Below, piece by piece: positions 25,033 through 34,156 of a stretch of DNA of 34,703 bases (its first letter is position 1; every line of letters begins with the position of its first letter). Below the pieces are notes generated by a model that saw only the letters and a list, made by a program, of their open reading frames with translations, was not told the origin of the DNA and did no database searches. The position numbers and the translations under genes were made by a program. Source of the stretch: Actinoplanes oryzae (GTDB taxonomy: Bacteria > Actinomycetota > Actinomycetes > Mycobacteriales > Micromonosporaceae); the NCBI RefSeq assembly GCF_030757795.1, contig NZ_JAUQWH010000092.1:1-34703 (forward strand). Reading direction: 5' to 3'.

Positions 25033-25060
25033 CCGGTGCGGGACCCGCGTCCCGCACCGG
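25033..25060 (+). terminator. Hairpin between polyester hydrolase and GGDEF gene
   Basis: CCGGTGCGGG (25033-25042) pairs perfectly with CCCGCACCGG (25051-25060) around an 8-nt loop. No T-tract follows. It probably ends the hydrolase transcript, 20 bp before the next start. Confidence 0.6.
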
Positions 25061-25079
25061 CGCCTCGCACGCTGAGGCG

Positions 25080-26546
<1,467 letters not shown>

Positions 26547-26567
26547 CTGCTCGGGCACACTGGGCCC

Positions 26568-27422
26568 GTGGAGAGTCACGAGTTCGGGGCCGCCGTACGC
26601 CAGTTGCGGGAGAGCACGGCCCCGGAGAGTGTCGGACTGCCGGCCGGTCGCCGGCGGGTGCGGGGGCTGCGGCGTGAGGAGCTCGGCGAGCTCGCCGGGA
26701 TGTCCGCCGACTACGTACGCCGGTTGGAGCAGGGGCGCAGCCACCCGTCGGCCGGCGTGGTGAAGGCCATCGCCCGGGCGCTGCGGGCCGGGCGGGCCGA
26801 CTACGAGCGGCTGTCCGCGCTGGCCGGGTATGCCGCCGCGGACGGTCAGGTGCCGAACGAGGTCGGCCCGGGCGCGATGCGGCTGCTGGAACGGTTCACG
26901 GACACCCCGATGTTCGTCTCCGACGCGGCGATGAACCTGGTCGCCGTCAACGGCCCGTTCCTGGCCCTCGGGCACTGGGAGCCCCTCGGCGAGCCGTGGG
27001 AGTGGAACATCGCCTGGCGGACCTTCTGCACGCCGTTCAGCGCCTTCCAGCAGTCCGCGGCCGACGCCACCGACCATCAGGCGATCCTCGTCGCTCAGCT
27101 GCGGAGCGCGCGGTTGCGCTACCCCGCCGACGCGTCGCTCGCCGCGCTGGTGGACGAGTTGCGCAGCCGCAGCCGCCTGTTCGACACCCTGTGGCGTACG
27201 CCACGACCGGTCGCGGCGTACGAGAGCAGTGCCGACTTCGTCCACCCGGACGGCACCGCTGTCACGCTCGTCGGCAGCCTCCTCGCCATCCCGGGCGACG
27301 ACCTGGCGGCGCTGATGCTCACCGCGGCGCCGGGCTCGGCCGACGCGGCCCGGCTCGCCGAGATCGTCGAAGCCGCCGGGGAGCCGGCCATCACGAGGGT
27401 GGGCCAGACCGGCCCAGGATGA
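26568..27422 (+). CDS. XRE-family regulator with MmyB-like ligand-binding domain
   Basis: This 284-aa protein has an N-terminal helix-turn-helix (about 30-65: RREELGELAGMSADYVRRLEQGRSHPS) followed by the C-terminal MmyB-like domain with PMFVSDAAMNLVAVNGPFLALG and WNIAWRTF. Relatives often control an adjacent oxidoreductase gene and bind a small hydrophobic ligand. The start is GTG 26568. CACACT at 26556-26561 lies 6 nt upstream as a -10 element, and there is no ribosome binding site, so a leaderless mRNA is likely. The gene directly downstream, a quinone-oxidoreductase-like protein, is the probable target. Confidence 0.88.
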   Translation: MESHEFGAAVRQLRESTAPESVGLPAGRRRVRGLRREELGELAGMSADYVRRLEQGRSHPSAGVVKAIARALRAGRADYERLSALAGYAAADGQVPNEVGPGAMRLLERFTDTPMFVSDAAMNLVAVNGPFLALGHWEPLGEPWEWNIAWRTFCTPFSAFQQSAADATDHQAILVAQLRSARLRYPADASLAALVDELRSRSRLFDTLWRTPRPVAAYESSADFVHPDGTAVTLVGSLLAIPGDDLAALMLTAAPGSADAARLAEIVEAAGEPAITRVGQTGPG

Positions 27423-27444
27423 TCACGCCGGAACCTGCGAGGTT

Positions 27445-27468
27445 GAGTGGCGTCACCGGCAACCACTC
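27445..27468. promoter_or_regulatory. Dyad between regulator and oxidoreductase, possible operator
   Basis: GAGTGG (27445-27450) and CCACTC (27463-27468) form an inverted repeat 17 bp before the oxidoreductase start codon. It may be the binding site of the XRE regulator encoded just upstream. The arms are short, so this is tentative. Confidence 0.35.
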
Positions 27469-27485
27469 CGAAAGCGGGTCCAGCG

Positions 27486-28418
27486 ATGAAGGCAGTACGT
27501 TTCCACGAGTTCGGCGGTCCCGAGGTCCTGCGCTACGAGGACGTCGAGCAGCCCGCCCCCGGCGCCGGTCAGGTCCGGATCCGCGTCGCCGCGACGTCGT
27601 TCAACGGCGTCGACGGCAACATCCGCGCGGGGTTCATGCAGGGCCCGATCCCGGTCGAGCTGCCCCACACCCCCGGCCTCGACGTCGCCGGCACGGTCGA
27701 CGCGCTCGGCGAGGGCGTGACCGACATCGCGGTCGGCGACCAGGTCATCGGCTTCCTGCCGATGACGGGGACCGGGGCGGCCGCGGAGTACGTGATCGCG
27801 CCGGCCGAGATCCTGACCGGGGCACCCAGGACCATCCCGCTCGCCGACGCGGCGGCCCTCCCGCTGGTGGGCCTGACCGCCTGGCAGGCGCTGTTCGACC
27901 ACGGCAAGCTGACCGCCGGCCAGCGGGTGCTGATCAACGGCGCGGGCGGCGCGGTCGGCGGGTACGCCGTCCAGCTGGCCAAGGAGGCGGGTGCGCACGT
28001 GATCGCCACGGCCTCCCCGGCCAGCGCCCCGGGCGTCGAGGCCGCGGGGGCCGACGAGGTGATCGACCACACCACCACCGACGTGACCGCGGCGGTGCGC
28101 GAGCCGGTCGACCTCGTGGTCAACCTCGCGCCGGTCACCCCGGAGCAGCTGGCCGCGCTGGTCCCGCTGATCCGCGACGGCGGGGCCCTCGTGAACACCA
28201 CTGTGTGGATGCCCGCACCGTCCGACGAGAAGCGCGGCGTACGCGGCATCGACCTGTTCGTCCGCAGCGACGCCGACCAGCTCGCCGACCTGGCCGCCCG
28301 CGTCAGCACCGGCGAGCTGCGCGTCGAGGTCGCCCGCCGGGTGCCGCTGGCCGGCCTGCCCGCGGTGCACGCCGAGGCCGGCCCGGGCAAGACCGTCGTC
28401 CTCGTCGCCGCGGCCTGA
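27486..28418 (+). CDS. Zinc-free medium-chain dehydrogenase (NADP quinone-oxidoreductase-like)
   Basis: This 310-aa protein is of the quinone oxidoreductase/zeta-crystallin branch. It has an N-terminal GroES-like domain (MKAVRFHEFGGPEVLRYEDV, VAATSFNGVDGNIRAG, PGLDVAGTV) and a Rossmann domain with the nucleotide loop NGAGGAVGGYAVQLAK. No zinc-ligand cysteines are present. The family reduces quinones or enones with NADPH. The ATG at 27486 follows a weak AAAGCGGG. The esterase gene starts 9 bp after its stop, suggesting an operon. Confidence 0.9.
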   Translation: MKAVRFHEFGGPEVLRYEDVEQPAPGAGQVRIRVAATSFNGVDGNIRAGFMQGPIPVELPHTPGLDVAGTVDALGEGVTDIAVGDQVIGFLPMTGTGAAAEYVIAPAEILTGAPRTIPLADAAALPLVGLTAWQALFDHGKLTAGQRVLINGAGGAVGGYAVQLAKEAGAHVIATASPASAPGVEAAGADEVIDHTTTDVTAAVREPVDLVVNLAPVTPEQLAALVPLIRDGGALVNTTVWMPAPSDEKRGVRGIDLFVRSDADQLADLAARVSTGELRVEVARRVPLAGLPAVHAEAGPGKTVVLVAAA

Positions 28419-28427
28419 GGAGCTCCC

Positions 28428-29366
28428 ATGTCTCTCTCCCTCGACCCCCAGATCGCCGAGGCGCTGGCCCCGATGGCCGGGTTCACACCCCCGGCGGCGG
28501 GCGACATCGCCGGCCGGCGTGCCGTATGGGAACCGATCATCGGTGCCGCGAGCGCCGCCCAGCCCATGCCCGCCGACGTCACCCTCACCGACCACATCGT
28601 CACCACCGCCGACGGCGAGCACATCAAGGTGCGCTGGTACGCCAAGGACGGCGCGACACCCGGGCCGGCCGCGCTCTTCTTCCACGGCGGCGGCTACATC
28701 TTCGGCCACATCGACCTGTTCGACGGCCCGGTCGCTCGTTACGTGTCGGCCTCCGGCGTGCCGATGCTGTCGGTGGAGTACCGCCGCGCGCCCGAGTTCC
28801 CGTTCCCGACGCCGCTCGAGGACGCGTACGCCGCCCTGGCCTGGCTGCACGACCGGGCCCCCGAGTGGGGCCTCGACCGCGCCCGCATCGCGGTGCTGGG
28901 CGACAGCGCCGGCGGCGGCATGGCAGCGGCCCTGGCCATCCTGGCCCGCGACCGCGGCGGCCCCGCCATCGCCCACCAGCTGCTGCTCATGCCGATGCTC
29001 GACGACCGCGTCGCCACCCCCGACCCGCACATCGAGCCGTACCTCCTCTGGTCGTACGACGACAGCCGCACCGCCTGGCCGGCCCTTCTCGGCGACGCGG
29101 CGGGCGGACCCGGCGTCCCGGCCACCGCCGCCCCGGCCCGCCTCGAGGACGCCACGGACCTCCCCCCGGCCTACATCGAGGTCGGCCAGCTCGACGTGTT
29201 CCGCGACGAGGACCTCGCGTACGCCGCCAAGCTGAGCCGGGCCGGCGTCCCGGTCGAGTTCCACCTCCACCCCGGCGCCCCGCACGAGTTCGACTCGATC
29301 GCCTTCAAGTCCGACCTCGCCCGGCGCGCCATCGCCGACCGCGTCCGGGTCCTCAAGTCCCTCTGA
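28428..29366 (+). CDS. HSL-family alpha/beta hydrolase (esterase)
   Basis: This 312-aa esterase of the hormone-sensitive-lipase group has the oxyanion motif HGGGY at 86-90, nucleophile S160 in GDSAGGG, an acid residue in GQLDVFRDED and the His in GAPHEFD. It is cytosolic, without signal peptide. GAGGAG precedes ATG 28428. With the oxidoreductase it forms a two-gene unit, possibly for degradation or detoxification of a small ester or lactone. Confidence 0.9.
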   Translation: MSLSLDPQIAEALAPMAGFTPPAAGDIAGRRAVWEPIIGAASAAQPMPADVTLTDHIVTTADGEHIKVRWYAKDGATPGPAALFFHGGGYIFGHIDLFDGPVARYVSASGVPMLSVEYRRAPEFPFPTPLEDAYAALAWLHDRAPEWGLDRARIAVLGDSAGGGMAAALAILARDRGGPAIAHQLLLMPMLDDRVATPDPHIEPYLLWSYDDSRTAWPALLGDAAGGPGVPATAAPARLEDATDLPPAYIEVGQLDVFRDEDLAYAAKLSRAGVPVEFHLHPGAPHEFDSIAFKSDLARRAIADRVRVLKSL

Positions 29367-29414
29367 CCGCGCCGTCGGCGGATCCTCTCCTACGGGAGAC
29401 GTAGGGTGGCGATC

Positions 29415-30638
29415 ATGACGTACTCCGCCCTCAGTCATCTGGAATGCTCGCGGACCGGCGAGCGCTACGACGCCGATCGGGTGCAGGGGGTGAGCGCCGC
29501 CGGGGTGCCGTTGCTCGCCCGCTACGACTTGGAGCTGGCGGCGAAGACGTTCACCAAGGAGGCGCTCGCGGGACGGCCGGCGTCAATGTGGCGCTATCAC
29601 GAGATGCTGCCCGTGTCCTCGCCGGACGCGGTCGTCTCGCTCGGGGAGGTCATGACGCCGCTGGTGCCGTTGCCCCGCTACGGGGCCCGGATCGGCGTAC
29701 CGGATCTGCTGCTGAAGGACGAGGGCCTGGTGCCGACCGGCACGTTCAAGGCGCGCGGGGCCGCGGCGGGGGTGTCGCGCGCCGTGGAGCTGGGTGTCGC
29801 CGGGGTGGCCATGCCGACCAACGGGAACGCGGGGGCGGCGTGGGCGCTCTACGCGGCGCGGGCCGGGCTGCCGAGCCTGATCGCGATGCCCGTCGCCGCG
29901 CCGGAGATCACCCGCAAGGAGGTCGCCGTGGCCGGCGGGGAGCTCTACCTGGTGGACGGGCTGATCGGGGACGCCGGGCGGCTGGTGGCGGCGGCGGTGA
30001 AGCAGCGGCCGGGCTGGCAGGAGGTGTCGACGCTCAAGGAGCCCTACCGGCTCGAGGGCAAGAAGACGATGGGGTACGAGATCGCCGAGCAGCTGGGCTG
30101 GGAGATGCCGGACGTCATCCTCTATCCGGCCGGCGGCGGCGTCGGGCTGATCGGCATCTGGAAGGCGCTGCTGGAGCTGCGGGACCTGGGCTGGATCGGC
30201 GACCGGCTGCCGCGGCTGGTCGCCGTGCAGGCCGAGGGGTGCGCGCCGATCGTCAAGGCGTTCCGGGAGGGGGCCGAGGTGAGCGAGCCGTTCCCGGACG
30301 CGCGGACCGTGGCCTTCGGGATCACGGTGCCCAAGGCGCTCGGCGACTTCCTCGTGCTGCGCGCGGTGCGGGAGACGTCCGGCACGGCGGTCGCGGTCAG
30401 CGACGCCGACCTGCTGGCCGAGCAGCGCCGGGTGGCCGCGGACGAGGGCACCTTCATCTGCCCGGAGGGGGCGGCGTGCCTGGCGGCGGCGCGCGACCTG
30501 CGCCAGGCGGGGTGGATCGGCGCGGGCGAGCGGGTGGTGATCCTCAACACGGGTACGGGCCTGAAATACCCCGAAACGGTGGAGGTCGACGCCCCTGTCC
30601 TCCCCGTGGACGGCGTAATACCTATTAAGTCGGTCTGA
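29415..30638 (+). CDS. thrC: Threonine synthase (PLP-dependent)
   Basis: This 407-aa fold-type II PLP enzyme converts O-phosphohomoserine to threonine. It has the N-terminal SHLECSRTGERYDAD segment, PLP lysine K112 in PTGTFKARGA, PTNGNAGAAWALY for phosphate binding, PAGGGVGLIG and a final CPEGAACLAAA. ATG 29415 is chosen because TAGGGT at 29402-29407 sits 7 nt upstream as a -10 element for a leaderless mRNA. GTG 29406, with GGGAG (29394-29398) upstream, is an equally possible start giving three more residues. It stands alone; the following operon has its own leader. Confidence 0.87.
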   Translation: MTYSALSHLECSRTGERYDADRVQGVSAAGVPLLARYDLELAAKTFTKEALAGRPASMWRYHEMLPVSSPDAVVSLGEVMTPLVPLPRYGARIGVPDLLLKDEGLVPTGTFKARGAAAGVSRAVELGVAGVAMPTNGNAGAAWALYAARAGLPSLIAMPVAAPEITRKEVAVAGGELYLVDGLIGDAGRLVAAAVKQRPGWQEVSTLKEPYRLEGKKTMGYEIAEQLGWEMPDVILYPAGGGVGLIGIWKALLELRDLGWIGDRLPRLVAVQAEGCAPIVKAFREGAEVSEPFPDARTVAFGITVPKALGDFLVLRAVRETSGTAVAVSDADLLAEQRRVAADEGTFICPEGAACLAAARDLRQAGWIGAGERVVILNTGTGLKYPETVEVDAPVLPVDGVIPIKSV

Positions 30639-30648
30639 TATGTGGGAC

Positions 30649-30724
30649 AAGTGTGGTCCCGGGGCTGATGCATCCCTAGGTTCTCCTGGTGGCGGCCATG
30701 ATCAACGGCCGCGTGACCACACTT
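30649..30724 (+). ncRNA. Structured leader RNA candidate of the NMT1-type ABC operon
   Basis: AAGTGTGGTC (30649-30658) is perfectly complementary to GACCACACTT (30715-30724), giving a 10-bp closing stem. Inside it are GCGGCC (30692-30697) / GGCCGC (30707-30712) and a weaker GGG (30661-30663) / CCC (30674-30676) hairpin, a three-way-junction layout. The GGGAG ribosome binding site (30726-30730) follows the closing stem by 1 nt, so folding could control translation. A -10-like TGATAT at 30636-30641 would start transcription near 30648. TPP-riboswitch landmarks (CTGAGA and its partners) are absent. Confidence 0.5.
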
Positions 30725-30737
30725 CGGGAGACCTTTC

Positions 30738-31751
30738 ATGCACACCCCCCTCACCCGGCGCCGCACCCTGGCCGCGTTCGTGGCATCCGCCGTCGTGCTC
30801 GCCACGGCGGCCTGCGGCGGCGACGATGACGGGGACGCGGCGGCCGGCGGCCTGACGAAGATCCAGGTCGCCCTCGACTGGACCCCCAACACCAACCACA
30901 CCGGCCTGTACGTGGCCCAGAGCAAGGGCTTCTTCCGGGCGCACGGGCTCGAGGTCGAGCTCGTGCAGCCCGGTGACGCCGACGCGTCCGCGCTCGTCGC
31001 CGCCGACAAGGTGCCCTTCGCCGTGAGCGCGCAGGAGGCCCTGACCCAGGCCCGGGCCGAGGGCGCCCCGCTGGTCAGCGTGGCCGCGGTGATCCAGCAC
31101 AACACCTCGGGCTTCGCGTCGCCGAAGGACCGCAACCTGACCCGGCCCGCCCAGTACGCCGGCAAGACCTACGGCGGCTACGGCGGCCCGGTCGAGGAGC
31201 CGCTGCTCAAGACCATCGTCAAGGCCGACGGCGGCGACCCGGCCACGATCAGGAGCGTCAACGTGGGCGACGCCGACTTCTTCGCCGCCACGAAGAAGGG
31301 CATCGACTTCGAGTGGATCTACTACGGCTGGGACGGCGTCAAGGCCGAGCTGCTCGACCAGCCCGTGAACATCCAGTACGTCAAGGACTACGCGCCCGAG
31401 CTGGACTTCTACACCCCGATCCTGATCACCAACGAGAAGCGGATCAGCGGCGACCCGGAGCTGGTGAGGTCGTTCGTGGCCGCGGCGTCGGAGGGGTACA
31501 CGTACGCGGCGAAGAACCCGGCCGAGTCCGCCGGCATCCTGCTGAAGGCCGCCCCGGACCTCGACGCCGACCTGGTGCAGAAGAGTCAGGAGTGGCTCAG
31601 CCCGCGCTACCAGGACGACGCGGCGCGCTGGGGCGAGCAGAAGCCGGAGATCTGGACCGGCTTCTCGAAGTGGCTCTACGACCAGAAGGTCATCTCCACC
31701 GAGGTCGACGCGTCGAAGGCGTACTCCAACGACTTCCTCCCGAAGGCGTGA
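30738..31751 (+). CDS. NMT1/THI5-like ABC transporter substrate-binding lipoprotein
   Basis: This 337-aa lipoprotein has RR-containing N-terminal MHTPLTRRRTLAAF, a hydrophobic stretch and a lipobox ending A-A-C (ATAACGG). The mature part begins with VALDWTPNTNHTGLYVA, the hallmark of ThiY/RibY-type binding proteins for pyrimidine thiamine precursors or riboflavin. EWIYYGWDGVKAEL is also family-like. It captures a small heterocyclic or related substrate outside the membrane. GGGAG precedes ATG 30738, and the stop overlaps the permease start (GTGA). The exact ligand is not readable; a sulfur compound is possible given the rhodanese downstream. Confidence 0.88.
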   Translation: MHTPLTRRRTLAAFVASAVVLATAACGGDDDGDAAAGGLTKIQVALDWTPNTNHTGLYVAQSKGFFRAHGLEVELVQPGDADASALVAADKVPFAVSAQEALTQARAEGAPLVSVAAVIQHNTSGFASPKDRNLTRPAQYAGKTYGGYGGPVEEPLLKTIVKADGGDPATIRSVNVGDADFFAATKKGIDFEWIYYGWDGVKAELLDQPVNIQYVKDYAPELDFYTPILITNEKRISGDPELVRSFVAAASEGYTYAAKNPAESAGILLKAAPDLDADLVQKSQEWLSPRYQDDAARWGEQKPEIWTGFSKWLYDQKVISTEVDASKAYSNDFLPKA

Positions 31752-32506
31752 CGCGCCGCATCGCCCCGGTCGTCGCGGTCGTCGCGATCCTGGCGGCCTG
31801 GCAGGCGTACACCTCGATCTCCGGGGTCGACTCCTGGTTGTTGCCGAGCCCGGCGGACATCGTGGACGCCGCAGCCGACCAGCGGGACGTGCTGCTGACC
31901 AACGCCTGGGCGACCACCTGGCTGACCGTGCTCGGGCTCGCCGCGGGCGTGGCGACCGGCATCGTCACGGCCGTCGTGCTGCACCTGGTGCCGCTGCTGC
32001 GCGCCGCGGTCTACCCGCTGCTGGTGGTCAGCCAGAACATCCCGACCATCGCGATCGCCCCGCTGCTGGTGGTGTGGCTCGGCTTCGGGCTGGCACCGAA
32101 GCTCGTGGTGATCGTCCTGGTGTGCTTCTTCCCCGTCGCGGTGGCCACGCTCGACGGGCTGCGCCGCAGCGACCCGCTGATCGCCGACTTCCTGCTGATG
32201 AGCGGGGCGGACCGGCGGCAGCTGTTCACGATGCTGCAGTGGCCGGGCGCGCTGCCGTCGCTGTTCTCGGGGCTCAAGATCGCGGCCACGTACAGCGTCT
32301 TCGGCGCCATCGTCTCGGAGTGGATGGGCAGCGAGACCGGGATCGGGCGCTACATGCTCGTGCAGAAGTCCGCGTTCCGCGCCGACCGGCTCTTCGTGGC
32401 CATCGCGATCGTCGTGCTGCTCGCGCTGCTCGTCTTCGGCCTCGTGCTGCTGCTGGAGAAGGTGACCGTCAAGGGCCGCGCCCCGGAGAGGAAGACCAGT
32501 GACTGA
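31748..32506 (+). CDS. ABC transporter permease (BPD type)
   Basis: This 252-aa membrane protein has about six helices and the EAA-type coupling loop region LMSGADRRQLFTMLQWPGALPSLFSGLKIAATYSVFGAIVSEWMG. This is the pattern of the SsuC/TauC/ThiX group. It begins GTG 31748 inside the binding-protein stop and overlaps the ATPase start by eight bases, so the three are coupled. Confidence 0.9.
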   Translation: MTRRIAPVVAVVAILAAWQAYTSISGVDSWLLPSPADIVDAAADQRDVLLTNAWATTWLTVLGLAAGVATGIVTAVVLHLVPLLRAAVYPLLVVSQNIPTIAIAPLLVVWLGFGLAPKLVVIVLVCFFPVAVATLDGLRRSDPLIADFLLMSGADRRQLFTMLQWPGALPSLFSGLKIAATYSVFGAIVSEWMGSETGIGRYMLVQKSAFRADRLFVAIAIVVLLALLVFGLVLLLEKVTVKGRAPERKTSD

Positions 32507-33242
32507 GCCGGCCCTGGAGGTGACGGGGCTCTCCCACGCGTACGGGGAGCTCCGGGTCCTCGACGACATCTCGCTGCGCGTGGAGGCGGGGGAATTCGCC
32601 GCGATCGTCGGGCCCTCCGGCAGCGGCAAGAGCACGCTGTTCCACCTCATCGGCGGCCTGCTCACCCCGTCCGCCGGCGGCATCACGGTGGGCGGCGAGC
32701 CGGTACGGCGCGGGCTGATCGGCTACATGCCGCAGGCGCCGGCGCTGCTGCCGTGGCGCACGATCGAGGACAACGTGCTCGTGGCCCGCGAGATCAGCGG
32801 CGCCGGCCGGTCCCGGGCGCTCGCGCGGGAGTGGCTCGCCAAGGTCGGGCTGGACGGCTTCGCCCGCTCCTATCCGTACGAGCTCTCCGGCGGCATGCAG
32901 CAGCGGGTCGCGTTCCTGCGGGCCCTGCTCGCCGAGCACCCGCTGCTCTGCCTCGACGAGCCGTTCAGCGCCCTCGACGCGATGCTGCGCGCCGAGATGC
33001 ACCGCTGGCTGCTCGACATCTGGGAGCAGAACAGGCGGGCGGTCCTCTTCGTCACCCACAACATCGAGGAGGCGCTGCTCCTCGCCGACACCGTGTACGT
33101 CTTCACCTCCCGCCCGGCCACCGTGCTGGACCGCGTCGAGGTGCCCTTCGCCCGCCCGCGCCGCCCCGAGGTCGTCGACGACCCCGCCTTCGTGCGCCTG
33201 CGACGCCGGCTCACCGACAGCCTGACTGCGAGAACCCCATGA
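32499..33242 (+). CDS. ABC transporter ATP-binding protein (SsuB/TauB/ThiZ group)
   Basis: This 247-aa ATPase has Walker A GPSGSGKST (38-46), Q-loop MPQAPALLPWRT, signature LSGGMQQRVAF, Walker B LLCLDEPFSALD and switch His in VTHNIEEAL. The LLPWRT and DEPFSALD features are typical of nitrate/sulfonate/pyrimidine transporters. It has a GTG start, and its stop overlaps the next ATG (ATGA). Confidence 0.92.
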   Translation: MTEPALEVTGLSHAYGELRVLDDISLRVEAGEFAAIVGPSGSGKSTLFHLIGGLLTPSAGGITVGGEPVRRGLIGYMPQAPALLPWRTIEDNVLVAREISGAGRSRALAREWLAKVGLDGFARSYPYELSGGMQQRVAFLRALLAEHPLLCLDEPFSALDAMLRAEMHRWLLDIWEQNRRAVLFVTHNIEEALLLADTVYVFTSRPATVLDRVEVPFARPRRPEVVDDPAFVRLRRRLTDSLTARTP

Positions 33243-34156
33243 CCCTCACCCACGTCCGCGTGATGCTGGAGTACTTCCACCCCTGGACCAACGCCGCCGG
33301 CCTGTACGTCGCCAGCGCGAACGGCTGGTACCGCGACGCCGGCCTGGACGTCGAGCTCAGCGTCTTCGACGCCCTGCGCGGCGACACGCTGGAACACCTG
33401 CGCCGAGGCGAGGCCCACCTCGGCGTCTTCCCGACCAACCGGCTGCTCGTGCGCCGGGCCGCCGGCGAGCCGCTGCGGGCCGTCGCCGCCGTCAACCACC
33501 GGGGCCTGGAGACCGTCCAGACCGTCGCCGGGCGCGGCATCACCCGCCCCCGGGACCTGGCCGGGCGCCGGCTCGCCCTCAACCCCACCCCGCGCGGCGT
33601 CGCCATGGTCCGGCACCTGGTGGCCGCGGACGGCGGCGACCCGGACGCGGTGCTCCTCGTCGACAGCGGGCACCGCGAGCTGAGCGCCGACGACATCGCC
33701 GCCGGCCAGGTCGACGCCACGTTCGGCGGCTACTGGGCGTGGGACGCGCTCTTCGCCCAGCTGCCCGGCGAGGAGCACGTGGTGTGGCCGGTCGACGAGA
33801 TCGGTGCGCCGCCCTATCACAGCTACCTGCTCGGCACCGGGCCCGCACTGGCCGGCCGCGACGATCTGATCCGGACGTTCCTCGACGTCACCGAGCGCGG
33901 TTACCGGGCCGCCACCGACGACCCGGCCGGCACCCTCGCCGTGCTGGACCGGGTGATCCCGTACTTCCCGCGGGCTCTGCTGGCGCGCTCCCTCGGCCTG
34001 ATCGCGCCGACCTGGTGGCACGACGGCCGCTGGGGCGAGGTGCGGCCCGAGCTGATGCAGCCCTACACCGAGTGGCTGGCCGCGAACGCCATCCTGCCCG
34101 CCGGCTTCGACTGGCGCGACGCCGTGTGGCCGGGCCACGACCGGGCCGTGCGATGA
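33239..34156 (+). CDS. Second NMT1/THI5-like protein without signal peptide
   Basis: This 305-aa periplasmic-binding-protein-fold protein starts directly with the mature fold (VRVMLEYFHPWTNAAGLYVASANGWYRDAGLDVEL) and has no signal peptide or lipobox. Because ATG 33239 overlaps the ATPase stop, no missing export signal can be hidden upstream. It may be a cytosolic binding or enzymatic relative. The Lys and His that fungal-type THI5 uses to make HMP phosphate (in the K-A-M-I-H stretch) are not present; the aligned segment reads VFPTNR. A suicide HMP synthase is therefore unlikely. It overlaps the rhodanese start (ATGA). Confidence 0.82.
   Translation: MTLTHVRVMLEYFHPWTNAAGLYVASANGWYRDAGLDVELSVFDALRGDTLEHLRRGEAHLGVFPTNRLLVRRAAGEPLRAVAAVNHRGLETVQTVAGRGITRPRDLAGRRLALNPTPRGVAMVRHLVAADGGDPDAVLLVDSGHRELSADDIAAGQVDATFGGYWAWDALFAQLPGEEHVVWPVDEIGAPPYHSYLLGTGPALAGRDDLIRTFLDVTERGYRAATDDPAGTLAVLDRVIPYFPRALLARSLGLIAPTWWHDGRWGEVRPELMQPYTEWLAANAILPAGFDWRDAVWPGHDRAVR

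Noticed and set aside
30649..30737. TPP riboswitch before the NMT1/THI5-like transporter
   Set aside because: The CTGAGA and matching conserved segments are absent; only a different three-way-junction-like layout is seen.
33239..34156. THI5-type HMP phosphate synthase
   Set aside because: It has the fold and lacks a signal peptide, but the Lys and His used as active site and substrate are replaced (VFPTNR).
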